Positions 11,041-23,245 of a stretch of 64,000 nucleotides of DNA are shown one piece after another (the first letter of the stretch is position 1; the number at the start of each line of letters is the position of its first letter). Below the pieces are notes generated by a model. It was not told where the DNA came from, ran no database searches, and was given only the letters and a program-made list of their open reading frames with translations. Position numbers and translations under genes: made by a program. The DNA comes from Prorocentrum cordatum. Lineage: Eukaryota; Sar; Dinophyceae; Prorocentrales; Prorocentraceae. The stretch is from assembly GCA_963575745.1 (NCBI GenBank), contig CAUYUJ010006358.1:57501-121500 (forward strand). The letters run 5' to 3'.

Positions 11041-11500
11041 GGCCATCCCCACGCTCATGGGGCATCCGCAGCGCGCGCGCGCGCGCGCGTCGGGCGTCAC
11101 TTCGTCGGCCCTGATGCCATCGTGGTCCTCGAGGACAGTGGGTCCACGCAGCACCTCCCCACCGAACATATTGTAATGGAGGGGAGAAGGACAAGGACGA
11201 ACCGTTGCCGCCTGCCCCATGTCGGCGCCGCCCGCCAGCTGTGAGGCGCGTCTTCCTCCCGCCTCCTCCTTTGAACCTGTCTGTAGCCATGTTGGTCCAG
11301 GCGCCCCGCTGTAGCGGAGGCGCTGCTGCCCCCTCAGCTGAAGCGTCTCCGCTCGCGTCGCGCCTGTCGCGTTCCAGTTGGCGGCCAGGTGCCAGCGCTA
11401 ATCGCCGTCGCCGCCGTGGTGTGTTTCCATCTGGCGGGCGTCCCCCCGCGATCCGCCCGAGCACGGGAACCAATGGTCTTAATCAAATTGTTTGTTTGTT
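11041..11500. other. Unassigned GC-rich sequence
   Basis: Contains an alternating CG tract near 11072-11090. No recognised gene. Confidence 0.3.
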
Positions 11501-11520
11501 TGTGTATATATATATATATA

Positions 11521-11552
<32 letters not shown>
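11501..11552. repeat. (TA)n/(TG)n microsatellite
   Basis: Alternating TA runs separated by GTGTGTG, about 50 bp. Confidence 0.95.
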
Positions 11553-11553
<1 letters not shown>

Positions 11554-12677
11554 GTTTCCAGCAAGTTGCTTTGGATTTGGCCTTTCCGTGCAGAATTCGT
11601 TGAACAAACATGTAGCCCTTCTCAGACCAGGAACATTACCATGACATCCATGCAGACACCTCCGCAATGGTTTAGCACAGCGATGGGGTCAGTGCCCGTG
11701 AGAGCGATGCTAGTTCACATGTCGGAAATCTACATGTGGAATCACTGATAACGGATCCAGGCAACCCAGCGAAGGGGACGATATAGCGAACCTCCAGAAT
11801 TTCGTGCAGAGGGGGCGTGACACATAGGGTGGGGCAGTCGGACAACACTTGCATTTCGCCCAGATTTTGTCTTGAAGCCCGTTGAAGACGCGATTCGAAT
11901 ATTTTGATTTCGACCGTGCCATGGCCAGCGTTTCCGGCCATGCCCATTCCCATTCGATTGATTTTTCGGCGCTTATCCGTTCCGGTTCTTCCATAGGTTT
12001 GCAGGAACCTTGCGGCATCGGCATTTCACCATAATGTCGGCCGGCGTCGCATCATTCCAGTCCACTTTCTCCTCTTCTCTGTTCTCCTGCTCGCGAGGAC
12101 ATTGAACCATAGACGCATCATCCACGTACTCGCCAAATCTTGTGTGGAATCAGCCAACGTGGTTGCAGCTGTTTGACTTTTTGCTTGGGATCACGAGCGA
12201 TCGCGTCAGGGTCCCGCGTCCACATGGCCTCTCAATGTGGCCACCGATCAATTTAACGACTACTCCGCTAACGGCTCAAGCAGTTGTGCCACAGTTTTTT
12301 CCCATGCGTGCGTATCCGACGTAGCTATGCCAGGGTGATCCCCGACCGTGCCGATCTCGCCAGCTGATGTGACAACCATATGGCCAGCACTTGTGTTGCA
12401 AGTGTGTTATCCCGCATGTTACAGGCTTCCAAGTCTTGCGAAGTGTTGCCTTGCATTTCTTGGGGGCGATTTCGTTTGCTGCACCTCTCTGGCGGCTGCT
12501 GCTCTTACCTTTGCTTTGCAGCTCTATCATTTTGCTCCGCACTCTGGTTTGATGTACTCCCCATGCCTGTTTCCTGAGCGAGCGCGATTTTGCTGGCGGA
12601 GGGCCTGCTGAAGCAGATGGACTGTAGCCAAGAGTCCAACCTGCGTGGGACCTAGCGCTTGGGGAGAAGGTGGAGGA
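11553..12677. other. Unassigned, less GC-rich block
   Basis: About 1.1 kb with composition unlike its neighbours (less GC-biased), suggesting a separate inserted or decayed segment. A 104-codon (11710-12024) and an 88-codon (12276-12542) minus-strand frame have several Cys/His residues but match no family I recognise. Confidence 0.3.
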
Positions 12678-12686
12678 TCAGGAGCA

Positions 12687-12722
<36 letters not shown>
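12678..12722. repeat. (CAG)n microsatellite
   Basis: About 14 CAG units. In one + frame this reads as poly-Gln and ends at a stop within 15 codons. No exon context is convincing. Confidence 0.9.
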
Positions 12723-14463
12723 AGTCGCAGCTTGACGACGATGCTGGCGCCGATGGCGACGGGCAACGAAAATTGAGGGAACTTGGACATCCATCTGCAT
12801 GAACCCTGGTGACGCCGAAGTGAGGCCAATCCTGGGCATAGTCAGGATAATAAGAAGGTCCCCGACAGTCAACAACGATATATTTGCAATCGACGATGCG
12901 TTTTGTCGTCCAAGCGCGCCCCATAGCAGGTACACGATACTCCCCAGACGGCTCAGGACTGGCCGCGTTGGGCGCCTCTTGGGGAGGAGGTGGCGGATTT
13001 CGAACCATGCTGCCTTGGCCTGTTCGCGTCACGTGTTTTTTGGGTTTGGGCCGGCTCGGCGGCCTCTTGGGCCTTCTGTGTGTGTGCGTGTGTGTGTGAG
13101 AGACCGAGGAAGCGTTTTTGTGTTTGTTTCTTGTCTGATTTTGCCGTCTTGGGACAGCCCCCATGGCTTTCCGATGTGGCCCGAAGGGCTTCATCGGGCC
13201 AGCTTCGGGTATGACGAACCGGGACTCCCAGCCATGATCTGGGGCTTCGAGAAAGGCTGCGCGATTCGCCCCACAGCGCCCTGAAGCGCTAAGGAAGGGA
13301 GTTTTGGGTGCTCGAGCATACGGTCATTCTTGTTTATCAGACTGAGGGGGCCCAGAGGTCTTACACCATCCCTCGGTGCGTGCCTAAGATTGACCTCCGT
13401 GGTGAGGATTCCTTTTGTCGTTTGTCGTTTGTTGTTTGCTGTTGTCGTCGTCGTCGCCCGCGACACGCCCGCGACCCACCCGGGACCCTCCCGCGACCCA
13501 CACGCGATCCTCCCACATTGTTTTGACGAAACATCGGTGCCTTCGGCGTGTTTGTTGTATGATGTGTAGCCTCGCAAACTGCCCACGACCTCGCCGCCCC
13601 CTCTCTCTTGTCCGCAACTGCGAGGGCAATGGCATTTGAGCCCGAGGGCGACGAACAAAACCGAGGACATCCCGCTACGTGCCAGAGGTACAGTAGCAGA
13701 TGCACATTCCGGTTTACCCAGATCCTGGCCAGGCTCATTCTGGGCCTGGGCTCAGGTCAGTGTTCACGCCCTCCTGCCTGGCCAGGCAGGCATATGAGCC
13801 GATCCTTGGCGTGGGAGTGGCCCGGCCGGGTCGGTGCCATTGTATAGTTAACATTTCCCAACTCAGATTGCACCCTGCCCAGGTCTCGACGTCATGATTT
13901 GTTCAGTTCAGGTCCAGCCGGCTTTTTTGCTCCCGAGCTCGTTTCTGAAGGCCCCGGGGCCCGACAACCGAGACGCTGAGCACGGCGACCAGCTGCTTGC
14001 ACGATCTGTCTTCGAGAGGCCTGGAGGTCTCGTTGTGGCAACTGGCCAGCGCGTTCCGTTCGTCCTTGGTTCCTTCGCGCGACCAAGCGATCAAGAAATA
14101 CCCAGGGGGTCGCAGTGCCCCGCCGTGAAGTGAACGACTACTGAACAACTTTTCCCCGTTCCTCGTCGTCGTCGTCGTCGTTACCGTCGAGGCCGCCAGG
14201 CCGCAGCCAGCGACCCAGACGAGGAGCAAATTTGCTTGTGGATTGTCTCTGCCCGATTCGTGTTTCCCTGCTTGGTCGCATCATTCAGTATCCTTTACCC
14301 GATCCCTATCCCCATTCCCGTCCCCATCCCGATCCCCACCGTCCCACCACCCCAGTCGGGGATACGCCCCTCGAATCCCGAGGGGGGCCGCCCACATCCC
14401 CAGCTCGGGGGTGCATCGGTCAGCAGGGCCCAGGCCAAGGGATCGGTGAAGCGATGCTCAATC
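12723..14463. other. Unassigned sequence with short repeats
   Basis: Contains a small TG tract (13078-13098), a GACCCAC/CGCGACC minisatellite (13460-13510) and an inverted CCTGGCCAGG-type segment (13720-13795) resembling one at 7058-7100. No gene recognised. Confidence 0.35.
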
Positions 14464-14619
14464 ATTTACCAGCCTGGAACATATCCCTATGCTGGGCACC
14501 TCCTCATCACGATGCCAATCTTAGGAATTCCCTTAGTTTTCCAGGGCGAATCCCTAAGATTGTCACCGCTTTTTGGCGCGTCAATCTTGGGGATAGGGAG
14601 ATGTTCCAGGCTGGTAAAT
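14464..14619. mobile_element. Family B TIR element, copy B1
   Basis: The left arm starts ATTTACCAGCCTGGAACAT and continues TATCCCTAT. The right arm is its complement with one mismatch. The 156-bp element has an internal GGAATTCCCTTAG region and no coding capacity. A second, more diverged copy lies at 36.09-36.25 kb. The element sits 13 bp upstream of a candidate exon's 3' splice site. Confidence 0.85.
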
Positions 14620-14632
14620 CATGGGTGCCGAG

Positions 14633-14705
14633 GGTGCTGCGGCACGTGCAGCAGATGGCGGAGGACGCGTGCGACCTGCAGCACAGCATGATCGACGAGA
14701 ACGGG
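14633..14705 (+). CDS. Candidate exon of an unknown host gene (internal exon)
   Basis: A 24-codon GC-rich frame (peptide VLRHVQQMAEDACDLQHSM and a few more residues) starts directly after an AG|G dinucleotide junction at 14631-14633 and ends at a possible GT donor (14706). Composition and amphipathic sequence look coding, but there is no domain to name. It lies between element B1 and a second candidate exon 270 bp downstream. Both boundaries are inference from splice-site consensus only. Confidence 0.35.
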
Positions 14706-14973
14706 GTCGCCGGGCCGGGCGGGTGGAGGCGGGGGGGTCCAGGTCAGGGGCATCGGCGATCAGATACGGCTGCCCACGTCCTCCCTAGATTTGTGGATGC
14801 CATGACAATGGACATCCTAATAATCCCATCATGGAGCAACAAGTGTGTGTTGACAGGTTCTGAGCATGCTTGAGACATGCTTTCTACACGTGTCAAACAT
14901 GGTTGAGACCTGTTTTTGACATCTGGCAATTATTTGGCAACATACTTCCTCTCCATTGATCGTCGTTGCTGAG

Positions 14974-15127
14974 GGCCTTCGGCCTCCTGGAGGGAGACCT
15001 TCCAGCCATCCGCGCTGATGGGCTCCGACGCTTGCGGAAGGAGGCCGAGGAGGGGCCCGAAGAGCCCCTGGGTGGGGATTTTGAGGAGGCCTCCCAAGCT
15101 TCGGAGGCCTCCGACGCCGAGCGATAG
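14974..15127 (+). CDS. Candidate terminal exon, acidic C-terminus
   Basis: A frame beginning after an AG|G junction at 14972-14974 encodes about 50 residues (AFGLLEGDLPAIRADGLRRL, then a Glu/Ala/Ser-rich tail ending EASDAER) and stops at TAG 15125-15127. GC-rich third positions and the acidic tail resemble a real C-terminus. It may be joined to the exon at 14.63-14.71 kb; the 270-bp intron would hold an unassigned segment with CATGCTTGAGACATGC-like inverted motifs. Function unknown. Confidence 0.4.
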
Positions 15128-15213
15128 CTCGACCGAACTGGCTTCGGGCCGCCTGCTCATCTCAGCAACCTTAGACACGGCTGCACGGCTTCGATTCCGT
15201 CTCCCGTCTGACT

Positions 15214-15331
15214 CGAAGGATTGCACGAAGAATTGCCAAAAAACCTAGGATTGCAAAACATCCTAGGTTTTTTTTTGCAATCCACGAAGGTTTTTTTTTG
15301 TTGCAATTCTTGTTTTTTTTGCAATCCTTCG
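15214..15331. mobile_element. Family L inverted-repeat element
   Basis: Arms CGAAGGATTGCA and TGCAATCCTTCG delimit 118 bp. The core has a second nested pair, AAAAAACCTAGGATTGCAAA and TCCTAGGTTTTTTT, and three T runs. MITE-like or snapback element; only one copy seen. Confidence 0.7.
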
Positions 15332-15486
15332 ATCCCACCCGTCCGACTGCCGCTCCCCCAAGATCCGGAGGGACCTTCCGCCCACGCCGCGGCCCGACCC
15401 TTGCTCCTCCCGGGGCCCCCAAGCCCGCCCGCGCTGTCCCCTCGTGAGTAGGGGCCGGTCCGTCGGACCGACGGAGCGCTCGGGAG

Positions 15487-15716
15487 CCTTGAGACGGGGG
15501 TCAATGCAAACGGGGGTCAGCCACGGCGCCGGATCCTGCAGGATCCTGCGAAGACCCCCTCTGGCTGACCCGGGTTAGGGAGCCGTTCGTGGCCGCGAGG
15601 CGGCCGCGCCTATTGGCTGACCCGGGTTTGCGAGGACCTGCGTTGCAGTTTGTTTCTCCTGCATTGCAGTTTTTGGTTTCTTGCTGACCCGGGTCTGGAT
15701 TGACCCGGGTTAGAAG
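15487..15716. mobile_element. Family G element, copy G1
   Basis: Begins GACGGGGGTCAATGCAAACG, contains the palindromic GGATCCTGCAGGATCCTGC, and ends with two TGACCCGGGTT motifs. It shares this order with copies at 30.36-30.53 and 39.05-39.24 kb. Ends are only weakly inverted (GGGGGTCAGCC versus GGCTGACCCGGG). Confidence 0.75.
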
Positions 15717-16400
15717 ATCCCCGATGCGCGCTCGCTTGCTCGGTGGCGATCCGATGCACGGCAGGTTCGCGTCGTGCCGACGCGGCGTCGACCCCGCCGC
15801 GGGCGTGCAAGGTGGAACGCCGCCGGTGCCCCAGGGTCGGCCAACATGGAGCGATCTGGCGATCAAAAAGCTGCCGATCGTTCAAGGCGGAAGGATCTAC
15901 GCGGGGTCAGAAACCAACGCCAGGGCAGGAGACGAGCCTGGCGTACAGGTGCGTCGTCAGATACCGCCTGCCTGCGTCTGAAGATCTTCCAGCCTTCCTC
16001 GTCCTCCTTTTCCTCTCGCGCTTCAAAACAACACACCATAACCTCAGACCTAAAACCTCCTAATCCACCTCCAACTTCTCTTTGCCTCCTCAAATCTTCC
16101 CAGCGTCGTCGTGGTTATCATCAGCGAGCTCCTCTATCCTCCCCTCCCTTCTCTCATTTCTTCCCCCTCCCTCTACGTCCTCCCCTCCCTCCCTCCCTCC
16201 CTCCCTTCCTCCCTCCCATCCTCCTCCTCCTCCTCCTTCTCCTCCTCCCCCTCTCAAGCAATTTGGGCTCGAGCACCATGTTGGCAGCTCACCAGCCTAA
16301 CCTCGGTACCTCCCCGCGGTGCTTGAGGCACACCGCTTTTGTCGGGAGTGAGGTACCCGCCTCCAGCCCGAAGCATAGCAGGACTGAATCCGAGGAGTCC
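15717..16400. other. Unassigned, with CCT/CTC-rich tract
   Basis: The left half is GC-rich without a recognised gene. The right half (16140-16260) is a pyrimidine-rich CTC/CCT tract just upstream of a decayed retrotransposon ORF1. Confidence 0.4.
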
Positions 16401-17450
16401 CTGTCATGTCCATGTCTACGGCCGCTTGGCCAACGTGCCGATCTTATGGGCAATCTGAATCTAATGAGAAACTCGAGCAGCGTGACAGAACATTCAATCG
16501 ATGTGGACGCAAGGTGAAACACTACGTGCCGAAGTCCAAGCATCAGACGGGCCCTCCTCCTCAGCCTAAAGGTATACGATATCCTCAAGCATGTCGTTTT
16601 CACCGAGGGGAACAGGACTAGTCGAGCAGGCATCAACGTTTCCACGCCCATGAGTTCCAAAGGAGCCAGTGGCGCGCGTGGGTCTGGGGAAGTATCTGTT
16701 CGTTCTCTCCTTGAGCGGGCAGAGGCATCGGCGAAGGACCGTAACTTGAATGAGTCCTTTACGCAGCAGCTCACAAAGCTCAAGTCTGAGGAGGACATGC
16801 AGAGGAGACCCCAAGATGTGCTTCATTCTCTCCAGCGTGCTGATGGCGCATGAGGGACATCGGCAATCGCCATTCCAAGGCGGTCCAGTCAGTGAGTGGT
16901 ACGTATCCGCAAGTAACTCGAGGCCTCTGAGCAGAAGGAGGCCAAGCTTGCGAACGAGCTATCTAAGGCGGCCATCGTCAAGCAGCACGCCGCTCGGGTG
17001 CTTGCGATGCTTGAGGGTGTCAGCCAGAAGACGCCTGAGTCCAAGTCCAAGGACAAGTCGACGAAACCATTCGAGCGAGTGTACGACAAGTCTGTCTTCG
17101 ACAACATAGACGAGTTGGAGTGCGAGCCGTCGGAGAAGGAGCAGTTTCGCGAGATCCACGCCGAGCTGCGGGCTGCCTGGGCCAACCTGGACAGCAATGC
17201 TGGCGAGGTCACGGCGATGTTGGCCAACGTGGAGCCGGTGAGGAAGGCCATCTCCAAGCGGAACGCGAAGAAGTGGCGCACGGTCGACGAGCCTCATAAT
17301 CATGGGCACGGTGACGTTGGTGCTCTCGCGGGCGGCGGCCCGTGCGCCCAGCCCCCCGCCGAGGACAGCGCGCCGAGGGCGCCTCAGGCTGCCGAGGGCG
17401 CCCCGGCAGCACCGGCAGAGAGAGGCCCATGGGGATCGTGCGGAGGCTGA
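16401..17450 (+). pseudogene. Decayed non-LTR retrotransposon ORF1-like region
   Basis: Several + strand frames give consistent but broken coding sequence: a basic segment with a single-knuckle remnant (RCGRKVKHYVPKSKHQTGPP), then a Lys/Glu-rich coiled segment (LLERAEASAKDRNLNESF), and from 16917 an open frame with EASEQKEAKLANELSKAAIV and YDKSVFDNIDELECEPSEKE. The layout (zinc-knuckle-like segment, then coiled coil) resembles ORF1 proteins that precede endonuclease/RT ORFs in dinoflagellate non-LTR elements. Stops near 16620, 16853 and 16900 and frame changes mark it as dead. The family placement is inference supported by the endonuclease-like motif 600 bp downstream. Confidence 0.5.
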
Positions 17451-17458
17451 GGCAGCTC

Positions 17459-20400
17459 ATCTGTCGGCGGCCAAATCTTAGACAGAGCAGCGTTTGAAGT
17501 TGACAGCGATCACGGACGCCGATGATCCCGACCTGTGACTAGATGTGGTTCCAGTGCCAGCGGACCAGAAGGAATATGCGCAACTTCTGTTTGGCAATTT
17601 CGCAGCCATGGGGGGGGGGAACGCGTTGAATTTCAGTCGTAGTGCCTGCGAAAAGAAAAAACATTATATTTTTCTGCCTTGCCGAGACATGTCTCCCGTA
17701 TTGCTCCGCGAGAATGGTCTGCGACATCCCGTCAAGCGTGCGCCCGCTTCATCGCCAATCCTACGCGCAGCACTGGTAGGGGCAGCGCGCTAGCGCTGAC
17801 AACTGATTTGAGAAGGCCACCGAAGGTGGAGAGTGGACCGACTCGCCTGGCAACTTGCAGGTGCATTCGCTCGTCCTCCAGCTCCACGAACTTCCAGGGT
17901 ATCAAGTCGACGGCCTGTCGGCTGCAGACGGCTTCGCTGCTGCCGTTGCCCACTTCACGGGCTTTTATGGTTTCGCGTCGGCTCCATCTCCGACGACAAC
18001 ATCGCTTGTTTCTCTAGGGTCTGAGGATGTGTAACCTCCTTACAGCTCTCATGGGTGGTGGTTGGCGACTTCAACATAGCATGCACCACTCTTGCCGCGT
18101 CTGATTTTGGCACGTTTCGGAGGCGAAATCGCGAAGGCCCCCCATTGGTTACACATGCGATGCTGGACTCGACGGGAGCCGCGTATAAAATGTTGTGCGC
18201 AGTGATGCAGCAGTTTCCCAGTCGAGGTGCAAGCTGCCCATGCAGTTATCGCCCCGCGATCGCGAGGCCGTCGACTGCTCGCGCCGTCGACTGCTCACGA
18301 GGCCTCCTCAGATGGCCAGGCCAGCCAGAGAGCCGATTCCCGGGTCAAATTCGCAGATGGCGAAGACCGAGCGTGCAGTCTCATCTCAGCTTGCAACATA
18401 CAAGCGTTGAGATATGTTTCGCGAGCCTCCGCAGATGGGCCAGCTGGCGGCAGCTCCGCGGGCGCGCCCGCTACAGTTTCATATCCAGGTAGTCGCGGAC
18501 TTTCTTGGCCTGAATTGGATCACTTCGGTCATCGCTTTGATGGCGTCGGAGACGAGGATCTGCGGGGCAACGGGCCCAACTTCTGTCCTGACGCTAACGT
18601 GGGACCTGCCGAGGACGCGCGCACTCGGACACGCTGGCGTGGGAGGAGGGGCGCAGTCCGAGGCAGGTCTGGAGGAGGCTGAGGAGCCCGCAGATGTGCA
18701 TCGCGCCATCGGCGACCCTATCCTCGCTTCGTGCAACCCTGGCCGCGCCGTCGCGGGCGAGGGCGGGCGTGCGCGGGTGGCAGGGCCGGCAGGGTGGAGT
18801 CTGAGTCGCCCAGTAGCGCTGGCGTGAGTCCCTGCCACGTTGTGGGGGCGGCCGAGGTTGCGAGCGTTGTTGGCCGCGCCGTCGCGGGCAACTGCGCCCG
18901 CTGGGGCGGGGCCCATCACTCGCGCTTTTGTCTGGCACTCCGGTGCGCGGGCGAGTTTTTAAGTTGCCGCGGCGCGATCCGGGCGCTGAATGGGGCTTTG
19001 CTCCACTTTTTGGATTCTTGCATGCCATCGGTTTCCATTGCGTGGATCGCCCTGCCCAGCGAATTCCAGGGCCCCCCCCGCCCGCCCCATCCAGTAGATT
19101 TGGGGAACGCCGAGGTCGGCTTCCTTATGCCCGCCGAGCTATCGGTCCTGTTCAGGATTGCAGTTGCGTGTGTTCCCGAGCTCCAGTGTCTGCCGTGTCC
19201 GTTTGGCTTCGTCCGTGGCCGCTTGTCTTGCGCCCTCGCTCGCGGGCCCTGCTGCGGCCCTGTGCGCTTCCTGGGCGACGGCGCTGGGCGCGGCGGTGCA
19301 CGGGCATCGTGGCCTGGGCGGCTTTCCTTCGGTTTGAAGCAGAGGGCATGGCTCTCGCGTGGTCGGGGGGGGGGGCCTCGACGAGGGGTGACTAGTGCAG
19401 CGCGTGGTTGTCGCTGCATTTAGCGTGAAAGGGTCCGCGCAGTGTTGCGGGGGTTGGATGATCGCCGGGCCCTCATTGTCATTATCCATCATGTGCATAT
19501 GGGAATCGCTCGTTGGCACCCGTTGGCGGGTGGAACTCCAGATGCGGCCCATCGGGGCCCGCGGGGGGGGGGGGGGGGGGGGGGAGGGGGGGGCAGTTTT
19601 TTTCAGGCGAGGGGCCTTGGGCCACGTGCGCGGGGGGAGTCTCCGCGCGAAAGCAGCGGGGGAGATTTTTGGCGCAATGTGGATTTGCTGCCCAGCGCGC
19701 TTCCACTGCCGAGCTTCGTGGCTGGATAGTCGCGGCCGCGGCCTCGGGGGTTCTGCGTCGCGCGGTGCGGCGGGGGCCGCTGCCGTCTGCGTGGGTTGCA
19801 TTTTGTTTTGGGGGGTGGTGGTGCGTGATTTTCCCACCCGCTGGATATCACTGGCTCCAAGGCTCAGTTTTTTCATGACTTATTGCTCCCAGGGGAACTG
19901 GGAGAAACTAGAGCTGTGGAAGCGCGCGCTGAAGCCCGAGATGAGGCTCGCCAGGGTTCTCTGGGCCTGCTCGCGTCTCAGAGATTCGCCGGGCGGCCTG
20001 CTCAATGCGTCTGCGAGCCTCGAGCGGGGATGGCAGTTGACGTCTTGTCACCGACGGGCGTCGAGCGCCAGCTTGGCGTCGCCCTCTGCAGCGCAATCGA
20101 GGTTGCCCGTCGCGTGGCCAGCTCGGCCTTGATCTTATTATTGGGGGGTGATTCCAAGGGGGGCTTCGGGGGGCCGGGGCGCCTCCTCGCGATGGTGGCG
20201 AGGCTCAGCGCGCGAACCTTTGATCGAGACTTGGGCCGCGGAGTCGGAGCTTCTCTCCTGTTGGGCGCAGCCATTTCAGGTGACGCTGCTCCACGTGAAG
20301 CGTTTGCGCGAGTCTGCGAGGTGGCAGTTTCGCGTGTTCTGGGGGCCCCATCGGGGCGCGGGCCTCTGGGTGCCAAAGGGTTTCATGGTGCGATTTAGTA

Positions 20401-22230
20401 GCTTCTATGAAAGACGAGCAGCTTTGCGCATTGGTTTCCCGCTTGTCTTTCAGAGCCGGCGCGGCGCGCGAGGGCGCCGTCGGCGGGCCGGGGCGGAGCT
20501 CCCGCCGAGCCCATTGTCCCAGCGCGAAGCATTGTGCAGGGGTTACGGGGGGCATCGCGATTTGCCGGATATCGAACCGTTTTTATTCGTTCCAGAAGCA
20601 TCGCTGCGCATCGAGGGGTTGAATCGCCAATCTGGCTTGACGACCTCTCCCAGCGAGTGCGCGCGCCGCGACGCCAATTGCGAAGGTCTATGCTGGCCGG
20701 CCCTTGACGCGCGTCGCGCGCTGCAGCGTGGTTGTTTCGCCGTATCACCGATGGGTCGTCTTATTTCGTATTCTTGCACTGGCGACGCGAAGCGTGACTC
20801 TCAGAAGCTTTGGGCCGCTGCATTTGAAGTAGGGCATCAGTCTCGGACCAGCTACCTGCGGGGCTGTGCGTCGCAAAATTATTGGATTCGCGCGTGCAGC
20901 TTGCAAGTGCAATTCTGCCAGTAAGCTGGCGAGGGTCGGCGCGATGGCGGCCCAGCTTCACGCGCGCCAGTTGCTGGGTGTTCTCGCGGCTGCCATGGTT
21001 CGAGCAAGGCGACAGCTGCGGGCAGTATGCGGTGCTGGTAAGAGGGAGGTGCTTAACCGCGTCATTGGATGCGCGTTGCCCTGGATGGGGGCCCAGCGCG
21101 CGCGCTGCCCCGTGCCTGTCTTGACATCTAGCTCCGCGAGTGAATGCCGCTTCCGACGATGCGTCCAGGCGCGCCCCAGGCGGGGCCGCTTATGCCCGAT
21201 CGCTCTCGCCGCGCCTCCGAGAACCAGGGGCCTAGATGCGTTCGAGGCTCGACAGGTGCAGTTGTGCCTATTTTGACGCAGGCAGGTTGGGGCCCCATCG
21301 AGCCCTCGCCGCTGGGGCGCCCCAGAAGAAGGATGCGGTGGCGTGGCTGCTCGGCGTGTTCCGCCTTCGGAGCACGCTAGAATCTTGATCGAGGATAGTC
21401 CTGCCCCCCGCCTGGATGACATCGCGGTCTCTGTTTGGAGTCAGCTCTTGAAACGAGCGGCCCAACATCATTGCGGAGAGGGGGCGCAGTGGGGGGTGGG
21501 CAACTTCTTGCCTTGCTGCTTGCTGCAGATTTTATGTTGTTGTCCCGCGCGGGGCTAGCCTGGGCCAGCTGCGTGCGTCTCTTGCCGCGGGCGGATCGTG
21601 GCCTCGCGTTCGATTGCAGGGGCGTATCAGAGGTGCTTTGCCCGAGTTGCCTCTCAGAGCCTGTGCGTCGTTTCGTTGTGTTGGGTTTGTTCTGAACGTC
21701 GCAGGCGCAAGGCGCAATCGGACTCAGAGTCTCTCGCGGCGGAGGCGCGTGCAGGGGCCCGCTTGCTGCTGCGAGGGTTTCTCCCAGCTGCCGGGGCCGA
21801 GGTTCCTGCGCCCCGAGGCGACTGGGCAATGGCCGAGCCTTGGGAATGGCCAATTTTGTTACCACGCCATTGTTTCAATGGCGCCGGCGGCGGCAGCTCA
21901 TCAGGCTACCCGAGGTCCACGCGAGTCGGCATCGGCAGAGTCTTGCTTTGTTTTTTTCGACCGGTGCGTGGTCAGTATATCGGTGGGCGGTTCACTGCGC
22001 GGTGAGGTTCGGTCGGTTTCCAGGAGCGAACTCAGAGCACTGGTTCTGGCAGTTGAATACACCGCTGGCTTCCTCGGCTATGCTGCGGACACTGATCGGT
22101 TGCTCAGGGGCTGTATGCGGGGCTGTATCGTCATCCAGGAGGCCCCCTGTTCGTCGGTTCTCACCAGTCTGCTGATGGGATGGCCACAACAAGCATTTCG
22201 TCTTGGCTTGCGCAGGGCAACTTGATTGCA
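17459..22230 (+). pseudogene. Decayed non-LTR retrotransposon ORF2 (EN ... RNase H remnants)
   Basis: Continues the element begun at 16.4 kb. An apurinic-endonuclease-like motif VVVGDFNIA lies at about 18055-18081, preceded by residues resembling a strand-turn of that fold. At 22015-22070 the peptide SVSRSELRALVLAVEYT, followed by ADTDRLLRG, matches the E-containing helix and following D strand of a retroelement RNase H domain. The 3.4 kb between them (18.5-21.9 kb) is GC-rich with short frames in all phases; I could not find an RT (F/Y)ADD motif there, so the RT is either decayed beyond recognition or deleted. Many stops and shifts. A poly-G run lies at 19566-19596. Confidence 0.45.
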
Positions 22231-22838
22231 GATCTTGTGGTCGCGGAGGCGGCCCAGCCGGTCGGGCGCCCCCGACGGGGGCGCGGTTTCGCGCCTTCAA
22301 AGGCCGAGAGGAGGCCCATCTCGTCCGCGACCGCCTCCTGCCTTCCGCGCCCGGCGCGGTGGAGGCCGAGGGGCGGGGTGGGAATGGCGCCGTCAGAAGC
22401 AAGGACCCACCCCCCCCTTCCTGCCCCATCTTTCCTCGCCTGCTTCGGCTCGCCCCACGGCCTGTGTGATGATCGTGGGAGGTGTCTCAGGTCCAAAGGG
22501 GTCAGCCATCCTTTCTACCAGGTTGGCGTGGTGGAAGTCGGATTGTCTCCAGCCTGTGAGCCTTGGTACTACATGCATCTGAGGGGGGCGGCTCTATATT
22601 GCTGGGGGGTCGGTCGATCCCGTCGGTGCGTCCCCCGGCAGAATCGAGGCTTTTTCAGCCATGCGTCTTCCAGATCCCCTCGCATCGAGGCGAGTACTTC
22701 GATAGTTTGGAGAAGGTGAAGTGTCCAAGGCTCCTCAGTAAAGCTGGGCAGTCCGCCAGTAGTTTTGTATCTTCGTCTTCGACCACGCCGAATACCTCGA
22801 TACTCGATACCCTTCATTGTCGTCGTCGTCGCCCTTTT
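22231..22838. other. Unassigned sequence
   Basis: GC-rich left part and mixed right part leading into a CCT array. No gene recognised. Confidence 0.3.
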
Positions 22839-22972
22839 CCTCCTCCTCCTCCTCCTCCGCCTCCTCCTCCTCCTCGTCCTCCTCCTCCTCGTCCTCCTCC
22901 TCCTTTCCCTCCTCCTCCTCCTCCTCCTCCTCCTCGTCCTCGTCCTCCTCCTCCTCGTCCTCTTCATGGTCT
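22839..22972. repeat. (CCT)n/(CGT CCT) array
   Basis: About 130 bp of CCT trinucleotides with CGT interruptions. Acidic and Pro/Ser frames are artefacts. Confidence 0.95.
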
Positions 22973-23165
22973 CTGTCATATTGTTCTTCTCCGTCCCTCC
23001 AAGTTCTCAGGCTCCCTTCTGGGTCGGGCACCGCCGCTGGCAGGGGGAAAAGTCCTCCCCCCTCGTCCCTTCCCGTTCGCCTTCACATCCCCCCACTTCT
23101 TTCCGTGTGCCTCCTCTTCTTCCTGTTCTCGTCATCTCCCTCCCGCTTGCCCTCCCTCCCTCCTC

Positions 23166-23245
23166 TAGGGGGCCACATGCGAACCCTACCCCTACCCCCC
23201 ACGACCTCTGAGGGGGAGGGTGGGGTAGGGGTAGGGTTCGCATGT
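23166..23245. mobile_element. Family M TIR element, internally deleted copy M1
   Basis: Starts TAGGGGGCCACATGCGAACC and reads into TACCCCCCACGACCTCTGAG; the right side returns as TAGGGGTAGGGTTCGCATG. It matches the arms of M2 (55.5-55.7 kb) but lacks the central loop and the outermost right bases, so it is a deletion derivative. Confidence 0.8.

Noticed and set aside
12678-12722. Poly-Gln exon
   Set aside because: The CAG run is followed by a stop within 15 codons and has no supporting exon features; treated as a microsatellite.
18916-19419. Large GC-rich minus-strand frames in 18.9-20.8 kb as genes
   Set aside because: Competing frames of similar length exist in every phase, as expected for high GC, and none has a recognisable domain.
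18500-21900. Reverse transcriptase catalytic domain between endonuclease and RNase H remnants
   Set aside because: Expected from the element layout, but no (F/Y)ADD-type box or motif A could be found in any frame, so only the flanking domains are claimed.
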